DNA from: UBA5336 sp964415675
GTDB taxonomy: Bacteria; Pseudomonadota; Alphaproteobacteria; Caulobacterales; Hyphomonadaceae
NCBI GenBank assembly: GCA_964415675.1
Contig: CAYQBG010000001.1
Coordinates: 124,001 to 188,000, forward strand
Reading direction: 5' to 3'
DNA length: 64,000 bases
In this document: positions 47,734-57,424 of the stretch, one piece after another
Layout of the letters: each line of letters opens with the position of its first letter
How positions within the stretch are numbered: position 1 is the first letter of the stretch
The notes under the pieces: generated by a model
What the model saw: the letters and a program-made list of their open reading frames with translations, nothing else
The model's database searches: none
Told to the model about the DNA's origin: nothing
Made by a program: the position numbers and the translations under genes

Positions 47734-48021
47734 TCAATCCTCTTCGGACAGCAAGATGAACTCACCCGGATAGACGAAAGCGAGTTTTTCCCGTGCCAGC
47801 CGCTCGATATAGTCAGGATCGACGCTACCGGGTGTGAGACGCTCGATATCGTGTTCCAGTGCCGCGATATCCGCTTCCAGCGCGTCAAGTTCAGCCCGTT
47901 TCTCCGCCAGCCGCGCCTGCATGTCGCTCCAGTGCCCAAGGCCGGTTTCCCCGGCAAAGGCATGGAAAGCGAAATATAACATCAGGGCAGCGAGCCCGAA
48001 AGCCGCGAGACGGGATATCAT
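47734..48021 (-). CDS. ftsB: FtsB/DivIC-family septum formation initiator
   Basis: Small bitopic divisome protein. The 95 residues comprise a short cytoplasmic start, one membrane helix (about 5-23), and a periplasmic coiled coil (MQARLAEKRAELDALEADIA, about 34-65) followed by DPDYIERLAREKLAFVYPGEF, the conserved FtsB end. It lies between eno/TIR genes and pdhA; the eno-ftsB-pdhA order is common in alphaproteobacteria, here interrupted by the TIR gene. Confidence 0.88.
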   Translation of the reverse strand: MISRLAAFGLAALMLYFAFHAFAGETGLGHWSDMQARLAEKRAELDALEADIAALEHDIERLTPGSVDPDYIERLAREKLAFVYPGEFILLSEED

Positions 48022-48044
48022 GACGCGTTCATGCGCGCGGCGCG

Positions 48045-48060
48045 GTTAACGACCTGTTTA
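48045..48060 (-). promoter_or_regulatory. CtrA-like site ahead of ftsB
   Basis: Read leftwards TAAACAGGTCGTTAAC fits TTAA-N7-TTAAC except for one half-site (TAAA for TTAA). It overlaps the stop codon of the upstream TIR gene and lies 24-39 bases before the ftsB ATG. CtrA control of division genes is established in Caulobacter; this instance is inference. Confidence 0.35.
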
Positions 48061-49653
48061 CGCTGAGAAGGCCTCACGCAGGATAGCCTCGCGCTGGTCC
48101 TCCGGAACCGCCGACATGTCAATCCACTGCCGGTCGATGAGGAAGTATTCGATATCCTCCGGCATCTGCGCATCATCGAGCCGGATGGGCAGGAGTGTCT
48201 TGCCGTATTTGTCGGCGAGATAAACCTCGCGGCGAACATGGCTGGAGTCGAAAGCACGCGCCGAGCACATGATGCAGAAGGTCTGCGAGGACTTGATCGC
48301 GCGCACGATCATCCCGGCCCAGCCCTGCCCCGCCTTCATGGCATCCCGGTCGATCCAGACCTGGCGCCCCAATCCCTCAACCAGCTCGACAATCGGATAG
48401 ACCGCATCCTTGTCGGCATGCGAATAGGAGACGAAGACTTCCGGCACGCCCTCCGCGTCGCCCGGCGACATGCCGGCCTCTTCGCCCGCTTCCGGCAGGT
48501 CTGCGAAAGGGTCGCGCTGACGGGTGATCTCGTCTGTCTGCTTGTCTTGACCAATGTCCTCGACATGCGCCGCTGATCGGCGCCGCGCGCGCGCTCTCAA
48601 CCAAAACCAGATAAACGCCCCCACCACGACGCCGGCACTGGTCAAAACCGCGAAGATAATTATTGGCAAGGCTCGCCGCGCTTGGCTTTCGCTCTCTCGC
48701 ATTGTCTCAACCGAAGCGAACGCATGGCTCATGACGATGCTCAGCGACGCGCTCTCGCCAGGATTGACATAGACGTCGCGAACGGTTTGCGTTTCAAATC
48801 CCCCGGCAATGAAAACAAGCTCGTAAGGCCCACCGACCGGCACGTTCGTGAACTGAAACTGCCCCATCTCGCCGGTCAGCAACTCGCTCGCCCGTCCGGT
48901 CTCCACCTCTATCAACCGCACGTGCACACCCTGGCCCGGCGCGCCGGTGTCGAGGACCACCTGCCCGCGAAGGGCTGCGACCGCCAATGCCGAGCCCGGT
49001 GGAAACGATGTCGCGGCCTGGTCGATTTCAGGGTCTTCAGAGATAGTGACTGGTGCTTGTGCCGATTCGACGTACTCAGGATCCTGTGCGAATCGCCAAA
49101 GCCCTGCGGCCAGAAGGCTCAGCGAGATCGCTGCGACGATCGCGGCGGATATCCAGAGGCGAACGGCACTGCCGGATCGTTTGCCCGCGGCGCTTTCACC
49201 CGACGGAATGCCCGGCGCAGGCGCCGGCATCGACATCGGGGCCCCCGGCGGGCCACCTGCCGCCGGCTCCAGTGACGGCTCCATCGCAGGTGCCGCCGCC
49301 TGCAGCGCCTTGGCCACTTCCATATAGCGATGCTCGCGCGCTGGCTCGAAACTGAGATCGATCATGTCCAGATCGGCAATGCCCGCCGGGGCGAGCCCAT
49401 GGTCATAGCGGCACAGGACCAGCCGGCCGGTCTCCCAGGCATCGGTCGCGCGGTTGACGAGTTGCACACGTTTCACCGACATGGCGAGCTTCTGCGAAGA
49501 GATGACCAGCGTCACCTCGCCTGCCCTCGCCGGCGGATAGGCAAACCCGCCATACTCGGTGCGCACGACATGGCCGCGCTGTTTCAGCCAGGCGGCCAGT
49601 GCGTCACCATGCACCTCGTCTTCCGGCGCGCCGAGCAGATAGACCTGTGCCAT
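48058..49653 (-). CDS. Two-TIR membrane protein with beta-sandwich middle domain
   Basis: A 531-residue protein of unusual layout. Residues 1-120 look like a degenerate TIR domain (MAQVYLLGAPEDEVHGDALA; EVTLVISSQKLAM). After a Pro-rich linker comes a membrane helix (about 165-187), an extracytoplasmic part with a carboxypeptidase-regulatory-like beta-sandwich (224-310, GQVVLDTGAPGQGVHVRLIE; GQFQFTNVPVGGPYELVF), a second helix (329-352) and a basic stop-transfer. Residues 404-530 are a clear TIR domain (VFVSYSHADKDA; WIDRDAMKAGQGW), with Glu477 in SHVRREVYLA at the usual catalytic position. Both TIR parts would face the cytoplasm. It sits between eno and ftsB. NAD-cleaving or signalling function is inferred. 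Confidence 0.85.
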   Translation of the reverse strand: MAQVYLLGAPEDEVHGDALAAWLKQRGHVVRTEYGGFAYPPARAGEVTLVISSQKLAMSVKRVQLVNRATDAWETGRLVLCRYDHGLAPAGIADLDMIDLSFEPAREHRYMEVAKALQAAAPAMEPSLEPAAGGPPGAPMSMPAPAPGIPSGESAAGKRSGSAVRLWISAAIVAAISLSLLAAGLWRFAQDPEYVESAQAPVTISEDPEIDQAATSFPPGSALAVAALRGQVVLDTGAPGQGVHVRLIEVETGRASELLTGEMGQFQFTNVPVGGPYELVFIAGGFETQTVRDVYVNPGESASLSIVMSHAFASVETMRESESQARRALPIIIFAVLTSAGVVVGAFIWFWLRARARRRSAAHVEDIGQDKQTDEITRQRDPFADLPEAGEEAGMSPGDAEGVPEVFVSYSHADKDAVYPIVELVEGLGRQVWIDRDAMKAGQGWAGMIVRAIKSSQTFCIMCSARAFDSSHVRREVYLADKYGKTLLPIRLDDAQMPEDIEYFLIDRQWIDMSAVPEDQREAILREAFSA

Positions 49654-49726
49654 CGACCGTCCCCATCAGGATCGCTGACTGGTCTACCATGACTGGCCGC
49701 CCCACCGGAAGCGCCCGGCGGAAGAT

Positions 49727-51004
<1,278 letters not shown>

Positions 51005-51170
51005 GATAGGCCCCCATGGCGGCAGGATTGGCGCGTGTTACTGGCGCGGGGCTTAGTGCGATTGGCGCGCCGGGGCAAGCACGCGGAGACCGGGACATAT
51101 CTGCCTCATTGGGGCGCGGCCAGCGCATATCGTGAGGTCTGCTCGCGGCGCACGCGCGCAATGGCGCTTG

Positions 51171-51206
51171 CCGTCGCCACCCGCTTCATGCGGTCGGGCC
51201 ATCTCA
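51171..51206. repeat. Interspersed repeat, second family (copy 1)
   Basis: About 36 bases matching 55160-55194 with roughly six differences; both contain CCACCCGCTTCATGCGG and CCATCTCA. The copy lies in the 247-base gap between eno and the monooxygenase gene, which otherwise shows only the upstream region of eno and no supportable reading frame. Confidence 0.55.
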
Positions 51207-51251
51207 GGCCGCTTTCACAGTCGCATCGGCAGAGCCGGCAGGTGGCCGAGC

Positions 51252-53075
51252 CTATTCGATCTCCAGACCCTCCATTTCCCCGCTCTCGCGCCATTTGGCG
51301 AGAATGGCGAAATATTCCGGTGAACCGGCACCGTAAAAGGAGGCACGGGCCGCGCGCTCGGAGGGTTTGCCCTCATTGTTGTAATAGCCCGGCGTACACT
51401 CGGCGAGGAACTTTTCGCGCAGGCGCGCCTTCTCGATGATCGTATCGACCCAGGCCGCCTCAGCCTCGACCGTCGGTTCCACACGGCTGGCCTGACGCGT
51501 CAGGGCCTCTTCGATGATATAGCCGGCATGCCGGGACTGTTCCGACAGATTGTGCGGATAGTTCGCGGTGAAGCCCCCCTGCGGACCACCAAGTATGAAC
51601 ATGTTCGGAAAATCGGACACCATCAGCCCGTGCAGGCTGCGAATACCGTTTTCCCACTCCTGAGCAAAGCTCTTGCCGCCCTGCCCGGTCACATCATAGC
51701 CGGCCCGTCGCGTGTATCCCGTGCCAACCTCAAAGCCCGTGGCATAGATCAGGCAGTCGATCTCATAACTCTCACGATCGGCGATGACCGCATTTTCCGT
51801 GATCGCCTCGACACCCTTCCCGTCCGTATCGACCAGCGTGACATTGTCCCGGTTGAACGCCTTGAGATACTCATCATGAAAGCAGGGCCGCTTGCAGAAC
51901 TGGCGATACCAGGGCTTCAGCGCTTCGGCGACAGACGGATCGGCGACAATTTCATCGACGCGCCCGCGCACCTGTTCCATCTTCTCGAAATCGGCCAGTT
52001 CCATCATGGTTTCGAGCTGGGCCGGGTCATCGGCCTTCACCTCGCCATTCATGAACTTGATCATCAAATTACGGATGATGTCGGTCCAGCCATCCTTGAC
52101 CAGGTCCTCGCCCACCGGCAGGCCCGAGACCAGCGAATTGAAATTCTCCATCCGGTGCTGGTGCCAGCCGGGCTCAAGGCTTTGCGCCCAGTCCCAATCC
52201 GTCGGCCCGTCGCCGCGCTTGTCGACTGAAGATGGCGTGCGCTGGAAGACGTAAAGCTGCTTTGCCCCTTCCGCCAGATGCGGCACGCACTGAACTGCCG
52301 TTGCGCCGGTGCCGATAATGCCCACGCGCTTGTCCGCGAGCCCGGTTAGCCCGCCGCGCACATCTCCGCCGGTATAGGCATAGTCCCAGCGGCTGGTGTG
52401 GAAACTGTGACCCCGGAACGTCTCGATACCCGGGATGCCGGGCAGTTTCGGCCGGTTCAGCGGGCCGTTGGACATGATCAGGAAGCGCGCCCGCATCGCA
52501 TCGCCGCGATCGGTACGGATGACCCAGCGGCTTGCCGTCTCATCCCATTCGGCAGCTGTCACCTCTGTCTGCAGACAGGCATTTTGATAGAGCCCGTAAT
52601 GCTGCGCAATGCGCTGGGAGTGCTCATAGATTTCCGGCTCGCGGGAGTATTTCTCGACCGGCATGTAGCCAGTCTCCTCCAATAGCGGCAAATAGATATA
52701 GCTCTCGATATCACAGGCCGCGCCGGGATAGCGGTTCCAGTACCAGGTGCCGCCGAAATCTCCGCCCTTCTCGATCAGGCGGATATCCTTCACGCCGGCT
52801 TCCTTCAGGCGCGCCCCGGCAATCAGTCCGCCAAAGCCGCCGCCGACGATGACCACATCGACCTCATCGGTGAGCGGCGCGCGCTCGATCCTCTCTTCGA
52901 CATAAGGATCTTCGACATAATGAGCGAAGGCGTCCGCGACCTCGACATACTGTTCATTGCCGTCCTCGCGCAGGCGCTTGTCGCGCTCTTCGCGGTATTT
53001 CTCGCGAAGCTTGTCCGGATCTAAGCCTGTCGGCGCGCCCGCGCCTTCGATATCCGCACGGATCGTATCGGCCAT
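51252..53075 (-). CDS. Flavin-dependent Baeyer-Villiger-type monooxygenase
   Basis: A 607-residue FAD/NADPH monooxygenase inserting oxygen into ketones. Visible: the FAD motif VGGGFGG (77-83), GGTWYWNRYPGAACDIES (108-125), the BVMO fingerprint as FRGHSFHTSRWD (220-231, with D where WP is most common), and the NADPH motif GTGATA (255-260). An N-terminal ~70-residue helical extension is typical of the larger BVMOs active on cyclic or steroid ketones. The ATG at 53075 has GGGAGGA 8 bases upstream. A short-chain dehydrogenase is 131 bases upstream, and the two could act on one alcohol-ketone-ester route (inference). Confidence 0.9.
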   Translation of the reverse strand: MADTIRADIEGAGAPTGLDPDKLREKYREERDKRLREDGNEQYVEVADAFAHYVEDPYVEERIERAPLTDEVDVVIVGGGFGGLIAGARLKEAGVKDIRLIEKGGDFGGTWYWNRYPGAACDIESYIYLPLLEETGYMPVEKYSREPEIYEHSQRIAQHYGLYQNACLQTEVTAAEWDETASRWVIRTDRGDAMRARFLIMSNGPLNRPKLPGIPGIETFRGHSFHTSRWDYAYTGGDVRGGLTGLADKRVGIIGTGATAVQCVPHLAEGAKQLYVFQRTPSSVDKRGDGPTDWDWAQSLEPGWHQHRMENFNSLVSGLPVGEDLVKDGWTDIIRNLMIKFMNGEVKADDPAQLETMMELADFEKMEQVRGRVDEIVADPSVAEALKPWYRQFCKRPCFHDEYLKAFNRDNVTLVDTDGKGVEAITENAVIADRESYEIDCLIYATGFEVGTGYTRRAGYDVTGQGGKSFAQEWENGIRSLHGLMVSDFPNMFILGGPQGGFTANYPHNLSEQSRHAGYIIEEALTRQASRVEPTVEAEAAWVDTIIEKARLREKFLAECTPGYYNNEGKPSERAARASFYGAGSPEYFAILAKWRESGEMEGLEIE

Positions 53076-53206
53076 GAGCGCCGTCCTCCCTGTTCTTATC
53101 ACCCGGAAGGCTCGCCAACACTGTCGGTCGGCGGCCCCACTTTTCAGCAGGGTAAGTGTAGTTGGCTCTCACCAACCGGTCAAACCGTTTGCGCGACGAA
53201 GCCCCC

Positions 53207-54016
53207 TCAGCTTGTGCCGACCACGCCGCCATCGCTGGCAATCACCTGGCCGACCACATATTCCCCCGCCCGCGAGCACAGGAACATGGCCAGCCCGGCA
53301 ATATCCTGCGGCGTGCCGACCCGGCCGGAGGGATTGGCCTTGCCGACCGCATCCCAGTCGACCCCTTCGGTCTCGCCGCCATAGCCGACACCGGTTGACA
53401 GCATCCAGGTCGGATAAGGCCCCGGCGCAATCGCATTGCACAGGATTTTCTCTTCCGTCAGGTGGCAGGCGAGGAAGCGCGTAAGGTGATGCACCGCCGC
53501 CTTCGACGCGCCATAGGAGAAGGTCTGGAACCGCGCACTCTTCAGCCCGTCAATCGAGCCGATATTGATCACCCGCGCCGGGCTCTCACCCCTGGCGGCC
53601 GCACGCAGCAGCGGCAGGCATTTCTGGGTGAGGAAGAAGACGCCCTTGACGTTTGTGTCCATCACCTTGTCCCAGCCGACCTCGGGAAATTCCTCGATCG
53701 GCGCTCCCCAGGCCGCCCCGGCATTGTTGATCAGAATGTCGAGCTTGTCCTCATGACCGGCGAGGCGTTCGGCCAGGCTTTCGCAGCCCGAGACCTGCGA
53801 CAGGTCTGCCGGCAGCGCGATACACTCCCCGCCATAAGTCTCGCTCAGCCGTTTTGCGGTCTCCTCGCAGGCCTCAGCCTTGCGCGAGGAGATATAGACC
53901 TTCGCCCCGTTCGCCAGCAGGCCGGCGGCGATCATCTCGCCAATGCCGCGCGAGCCGCCCGTGACCAGCGCCGTCTTGCCGGCGACCGAAAAGAGATTGT
54001 CGAATGAAACGCTCAT
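53207..54016 (-). CDS. Short-chain dehydrogenase/reductase (SDR)
   Basis: A 269-residue classical SDR with the cofactor motif TGGSRGIG near residue 18, NNAG at about 98, catalytic Ser in INIGSIDG and YGASK as the YxxxK pair. The C-terminus carries the GRVGTPQDIAGLAMFLCS and VVGQVIASDGG segments of the FabG-like group. The ATG at 54016 follows AAGGAGG; a 34-codon longer reading overlaps the divergent region and has no support. The ribose-binding pattern suggests NADP(H), and the substrate is unknown. It lies upstream of the monooxygenase and is divergent from another SDR. Confidence 0.9.
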   Translation of the reverse strand: MSVSFDNLFSVAGKTALVTGGSRGIGEMIAAGLLANGAKVYISSRKAEACEETAKRLSETYGGECIALPADLSQVSGCESLAERLAGHEDKLDILINNAGAAWGAPIEEFPEVGWDKVMDTNVKGVFFLTQKCLPLLRAAARGESPARVINIGSIDGLKSARFQTFSYGASKAAVHHLTRFLACHLTEEKILCNAIAPGPYPTWMLSTGVGYGGETEGVDWDAVGKANPSGRVGTPQDIAGLAMFLCSRAGEYVVGQVIASDGGVVGTS

Positions 54017-54150
54017 GGAAGTCCTCCTTGTCCTGGCGCCAGACTGCATGAACGCGCCGCGCTTGGCGAGGCCTGCCGCGAGGGCGGGGCTTGGCAGCCC
54101 GCCAGGCCCGGCACACACTGCCCTTCACAGGAACACACCGGGAGGAAGAC

Positions 54151-55074
54151 ATGCAGGATTTCAGCGGCAAGCTCGCCGTCATCACCGGCGGGGGCACCGG
54201 CATGGGCCGCGCGCTCGCCCGCCAGCTCGCCGAGCAGGGCTGCTCGGTCGCCATGTGCGACATTTCCGAAGACGACATGGCCGAGTCCATCGCCATCGCG
54301 CAGAAGACTGCCACACAAGGCGTGAAGCTCACCGGCTTTCGCGCCGATGTCGCCGATGAGGCGCGTATCGAGGCCTTTCGCGATGACGTCCTCGCCAGCC
54401 ACGAGACCGACCATATCGACCTGTTGTTCAACAATGCCGGCATTGGCGGCGGCGGCAGTTTCGTCGCCGGCCCGCGCAGCCAGTGGGAGCGCACCTTCAA
54501 TGTCTGCTGGTACGGCGTCTACAACAACACCCGCGCCTTCCTGCCGGCCCTCGTGAAGGCGAGCGAGGCGCATATCGTCAATACCAGTTCGGTCAATGGC
54601 TTCTGGGCGAGCCTCGGCCCGGACACCCCGCACACCGCCTATTCGGCGGCCAAATTCGCGGTGAAAGGCTTTACCGAGGCGCTGGTGAGCGACCTTGCCC
54701 TCAACGCCCCGCATGTGAAGGCCTCGGTCGTCATGCCCGGCCATATCGGCACGCCGATCGCGCTCAACTCCATGCGCGAGTTTGCCGGCGACCCGGAAAA
54801 CGCCCCGCTCGGCGGCGAGGAGATCGAGGAAGCCATCGCCCGCGCGCAGCAATTCGCCGAGTCCGGCCTGTCCGCCGAAGACGCCGCTGCGATCATTCTC
54901 GACGGCGTGAAACATGATCGCTGGCGCATCCTGGTCGGCGAGGACGCCCATTTCATCGACGCCGCCGTGCGCCAATCGCCCGAACGCGCCTATGACCGCG
55001 ACTTCTGGGAAAAAGAGGTCCAGCCCCAGTTCGCCGCGCTTTCGGAAACCGTCACGGCCAGCCGGAAAGGGTAA
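54151..55074 (+). CDS. Short-chain dehydrogenase/reductase (SDR)
   Basis: A 307-residue SDR starting MQDFSGKLAVITGGGTGMGR (ATG at 54151 with GGAGGAAG just upstream), with FNNAGIGGGG, NTSSVNGFWAS and catalytic YSAAK. The C-terminal ~60 residues (from about 230) exceed the classical core and contain acidic helices. Base composition is very GC-rich, above its neighbours. It is divergent from the other SDR across 134 bases in which I see no clear promoter. Substrate unknown; a shared catabolic role with the monooxygenase is conjecture. Confidence 0.9.
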   Translation: MQDFSGKLAVITGGGTGMGRALARQLAEQGCSVAMCDISEDDMAESIAIAQKTATQGVKLTGFRADVADEARIEAFRDDVLASHETDHIDLLFNNAGIGGGGSFVAGPRSQWERTFNVCWYGVYNNTRAFLPALVKASEAHIVNTSSVNGFWASLGPDTPHTAYSAAKFAVKGFTEALVSDLALNAPHVKASVVMPGHIGTPIALNSMREFAGDPENAPLGGEEIEEAIARAQQFAESGLSAEDAAAIILDGVKHDRWRILVGEDAHFIDAAVRQSPERAYDRDFWEKEVQPQFAALSETVTASRKG

Positions 55075-55081
55075 GAAGACC

Positions 55082-55134
55082 CGCATGCCCGGCCGAAGCG
55101 CCGGGCCCTCCTTGAGGCAGGGCCGGGGATGCGG
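55082..55134. repeat. Palindromic interspersed repeat (copy A)
   Basis: First of three copies framed by CGCATGCCCGGCCGAAG on the left and GGCCGGGGATGCGG on the right, the ends being partly complementary (CCGGCC/GGCCGG; CGCAT/ATGCG). It starts 8 bases after the SDR stop, in a 407-base gap without genes (55075-55481) that consists largely of such repeats. Confidence 0.6.
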
Positions 55135-55159
55135 AGAAGGTGGGAAGAAGGCAAGGACA

Positions 55160-55194
55160 CCGTCACCACCCGCTTCATGCGGGTGGTCCATCTC
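55160..55194. repeat. Interspersed repeat, second family (copy 2)
   Basis: Matches 51171-51206. It contains the internal palindrome CCACCCGCTTCATGCGGGTGG (stem CCACCCGC/GCGGGTGG). Confidence 0.55.
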
Positions 55195-55232
55195 ACGCCC
55201 GTCGCACCCGGCCTCTACCGTCGCAAGCTGGA

Positions 55233-55253
55233 TGGCCCGGATGAACCGGGCCA
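55233..55253. repeat. Perfect hairpin TGGCCCGG-5-CCGGGCCA
   Basis: An 8-base perfect stem with a 5-base loop (ATGAA), in the same gene-free gap. No T-run follows. It fits REP-type elements better than a terminator. Confidence 0.5.
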
Positions 55254-55295
55254 TGACGGGGAGATGGGCGAGGCAAGATTACCTGAAACACAGAC

Positions 55296-55380
55296 CGCGT
55301 GCCCGGCCGCAGAGCCGGGCTCTCCTTGCGACAGGGCCGAGCCTTCGCCGGGAGGCCCCGGGTCAGGGCCGGGGATGCGG
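55296..55380. repeat. Palindromic interspersed repeat (copy B)
   Basis: Second copy of the family at 55082, with a longer centre that includes GAGCCTTCGCCGGGAGGCC. It ends in the same GGCCGGGGATGCGG. A further common motif, CATCCTGAGCGAAGCCGAAGG, follows at about 55410-55430. Confidence 0.6.
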
Positions 55381-55481
55381 GGACGGTGAGAAAAATTTCG
55401 AACCGGCCTCATCCTGAGCGAAGCCGAAGGACGCCGGTACCCGCTCCGCCGCTGCGCTGCTACGCCGTTAGGGGGAAGGGC

Positions 55482-57206
55482 TTAAAACGTCCTGGCCACA
55501 CGGAAGCCGAGGATGGTGCCCCCGCCCGAGGGATTGCTCCCATCGCGGTCCGCCGAGCGGAGAGTCCGTCCGAAGCTATCATAGGAACCGCCGCGGAAGA
55601 CAACACGCGAGCAATCGCTCACAGACCGGGCCGATCCGTCCGTCGGCGCCCCTTCATAGTTCTCCACATAACAGTCCTCGACCCACTCACTAACATTGCC
55701 ATGCATGTCATGGAGGCCGAAAGCGTTCGCCGCGAAGTACCCCACTGGCCAGGTCCAGCCTCTGCAAGGGCCACTAGCGGCCCCGTTCCGCGCCCCGCGC
55801 TCGCAGACCGGGTCGTCATCGCCCCAGTGAAAACGCGTATGTGCCTGTGTCGGCGAGGTGACCCCACGCGCGGCATATTCCCATTCCGCCTCGCTGAGCA
55901 GGCGATACGTCTCATCCGTCTGCACGCCCAGCCAGGCAACATAGTCCTGAGCATCATTCCAGCTGACATTGATGACCGGGCGAGCGCCCATACCCCGGCC
56001 CTCATCGCCGCCTTTGCTCGCGGGGCCGGCATTGTCACACCCCCCGCCCGCGACGCAGGCATTCCACTGGTCCCATGTCACTTCATACTTGCCGGCAGCG
56101 AGGGCGTATTCGATCCGCACCGTCCGCTGCGGGCCTTCATCATCGCCGCGCCCGTCCTCGCTCTCAGGCGAGCCCATGATGAAGCTGCCCTGAGGCAACA
56201 CCACCATTTCCGGCCCCTCGCCCCCGCTGGCGAGCGCATCGCGGAACGTGTCACCGGGCTGGTATGCGGTTGGCGCGGTGTCTTCTGGCTCAGGCGCGGG
56301 TGCCGGCCCAGTCTCCCGCCCGGTCACCATCATGGCGCCGAGCCCGGCCACCACGGCGAGCGCCAGCCCGGCAAGCCCGTAGCGCGCCCAGGGCCTTGGC
56401 CCGGGCGGCTCATATGGCGGGTCATCATTCGGTGAAGCGGCATCCGAAACGGGCGCCGCACCCGCCGCCCGCTCCGCAGCGAGGTCGCGCGCGCGCACCT
56501 CATCGCGGCGTCTCTTTGTCGCCTTATCAAGCGCGGCAAAAAGCGGCGAGGTTTCGCCCGCATGCTTGCGGAAGGCATTGATCGCGCCATGGTCATCGCG
56601 GTCGACCGCTGCCCAGTCCTCAAGCTGCCGGATGCGCCGGCGCGCCTCGAAAGCGAGCTTGCTTTCGGAAAAATGCTCTCGGAAATCGGCATAGTCGCGC
56701 GTATCGAGACTGTTCTCGATACTCGACCACATTTTCTGCGCGCCGCCTTCGTCCGCCGGCGCGGTCGGCGGGGCCGCCTCCGCACTCGCCTCTGGCAGCG
56801 GGTCCGGCCCGTCTGTTTCGGCCTTCAGCGCCGCGATCCAGCCAAGGGCCTTCTGCCATTCGCCATGGCCGGGCGCCCCGTCCCAATCGGTCAGGATGGC
56901 CGCCTGTGTCAGCGAGAAGGCGAGCGGGATGTCGCATGGCTCGGCCAGCAGCGGCACGAGCTTGCCATTCTGCTTGCCGTAATTGGCCTCGATCCGCACC
57001 CATTCGGAGACCACCGAACGCGGCGTCCAGATCACCACGACAGCGGCAGCGGCGGCAATCTCGCGCTGGATGATCGCGTCCCAGCTTTCGCGTGGGGTCA
57101 GCGAATCGTCCCACCAGACCGTGTGGCCTTCGCGCCGGAGCGCGGCTTCCACACGCTCGGCGAGGGCGCGATCCTGCTTCTTGTAGCTGATGAACACATC
57201 TGCCAT
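55482..57206 (-). CDS. TIR domain - membrane helix - FGE/SUMF1-like protein
   Basis: A 574-residue protein. Residues 1-125 are a TIR domain (MADVFISYKKQDRALAERVE; WWDDSLTPRESWDAII) with Glu73 in SEWVRIEANYG at the catalytic position. A charged helical segment follows (about 155-250), a Pro-rich stretch, one membrane helix (276-295), and an extracytoplasmic formylglycine-generating-enzyme-type domain (325-574: VVLPQGSFIMGSPESEDG; LLSEAEWEYAARG; DMHGNVSEWVEDCY; FRGGSYDSFGRTLRSADRD; GFRVAR). The catalytic cysteines of true FGEs after RGGS are absent, so this domain probably binds rather than oxidises. Start at 57206 is preferred; a GTG at 57230 is possible. Confidence 0.88.
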   Translation of the reverse strand: MADVFISYKKQDRALAERVEAALRREGHTVWWDDSLTPRESWDAIIQREIAAAAAVVVIWTPRSVVSEWVRIEANYGKQNGKLVPLLAEPCDIPLAFSLTQAAILTDWDGAPGHGEWQKALGWIAALKAETDGPDPLPEASAEAAPPTAPADEGGAQKMWSSIENSLDTRDYADFREHFSESKLAFEARRRIRQLEDWAAVDRDDHGAINAFRKHAGETSPLFAALDKATKRRRDEVRARDLAAERAAGAAPVSDAASPNDDPPYEPPGPRPWARYGLAGLALAVVAGLGAMMVTGRETGPAPAPEPEDTAPTAYQPGDTFRDALASGGEGPEMVVLPQGSFIMGSPESEDGRGDDEGPQRTVRIEYALAAGKYEVTWDQWNACVAGGGCDNAGPASKGGDEGRGMGARPVINVSWNDAQDYVAWLGVQTDETYRLLSEAEWEYAARGVTSPTQAHTRFHWGDDDPVCERGARNGAASGPCRGWTWPVGYFAANAFGLHDMHGNVSEWVEDCYVENYEGAPTDGSARSVSDCSRVVFRGGSYDSFGRTLRSADRDGSNPSGGGTILGFRVARTF

Positions 57207-57338
57207 GCGGCGCGCCCCGGTGTCTCCCACTGGCCCTGTTTAAGCACCAGCCGGCCCATGGCGACAAGGGAAGATGGCTTGATTGTGCAAAGACACGCTG
57301 AGGTGGAGGGATCGGGGAGGACGGCTTCGAACATCAGC

Positions 57339-57424
57339 CGCATGCGCGGCCGAAGAGCCGGGCCCTCCGCGAAACGATGCGGAGCCTTCGCCTTGAGACC
57401 CCGGCTCGTCGGCCGGGGATGCGG
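57339..57424. repeat. Palindromic interspersed repeat (copy C)
   Basis: Third copy of the family, opening CGCATGCGCGGCCGAAGAGCC and ending GGCCGGGGATGCGG. It lies in the 246-base gap between gltX and the TIR-FGE gene and shares the GAGCCTTCGCC centre with copy B. No gene is supportable in the rest of the gap. Confidence 0.6.

Noticed and set aside
55075..55481. CRISPR-like array, from the repeated GC-rich units
   Set aside because: Repeats are few, imperfect, unequally spaced and palindromic; there are no uniform spacers and no cas genes in the window.
55482..57206. Genuine sulfatase-activating formylglycine-generating enzyme
   Set aside because: The cysteine pair expected after RGGS is absent and no sulfatase gene is nearby.
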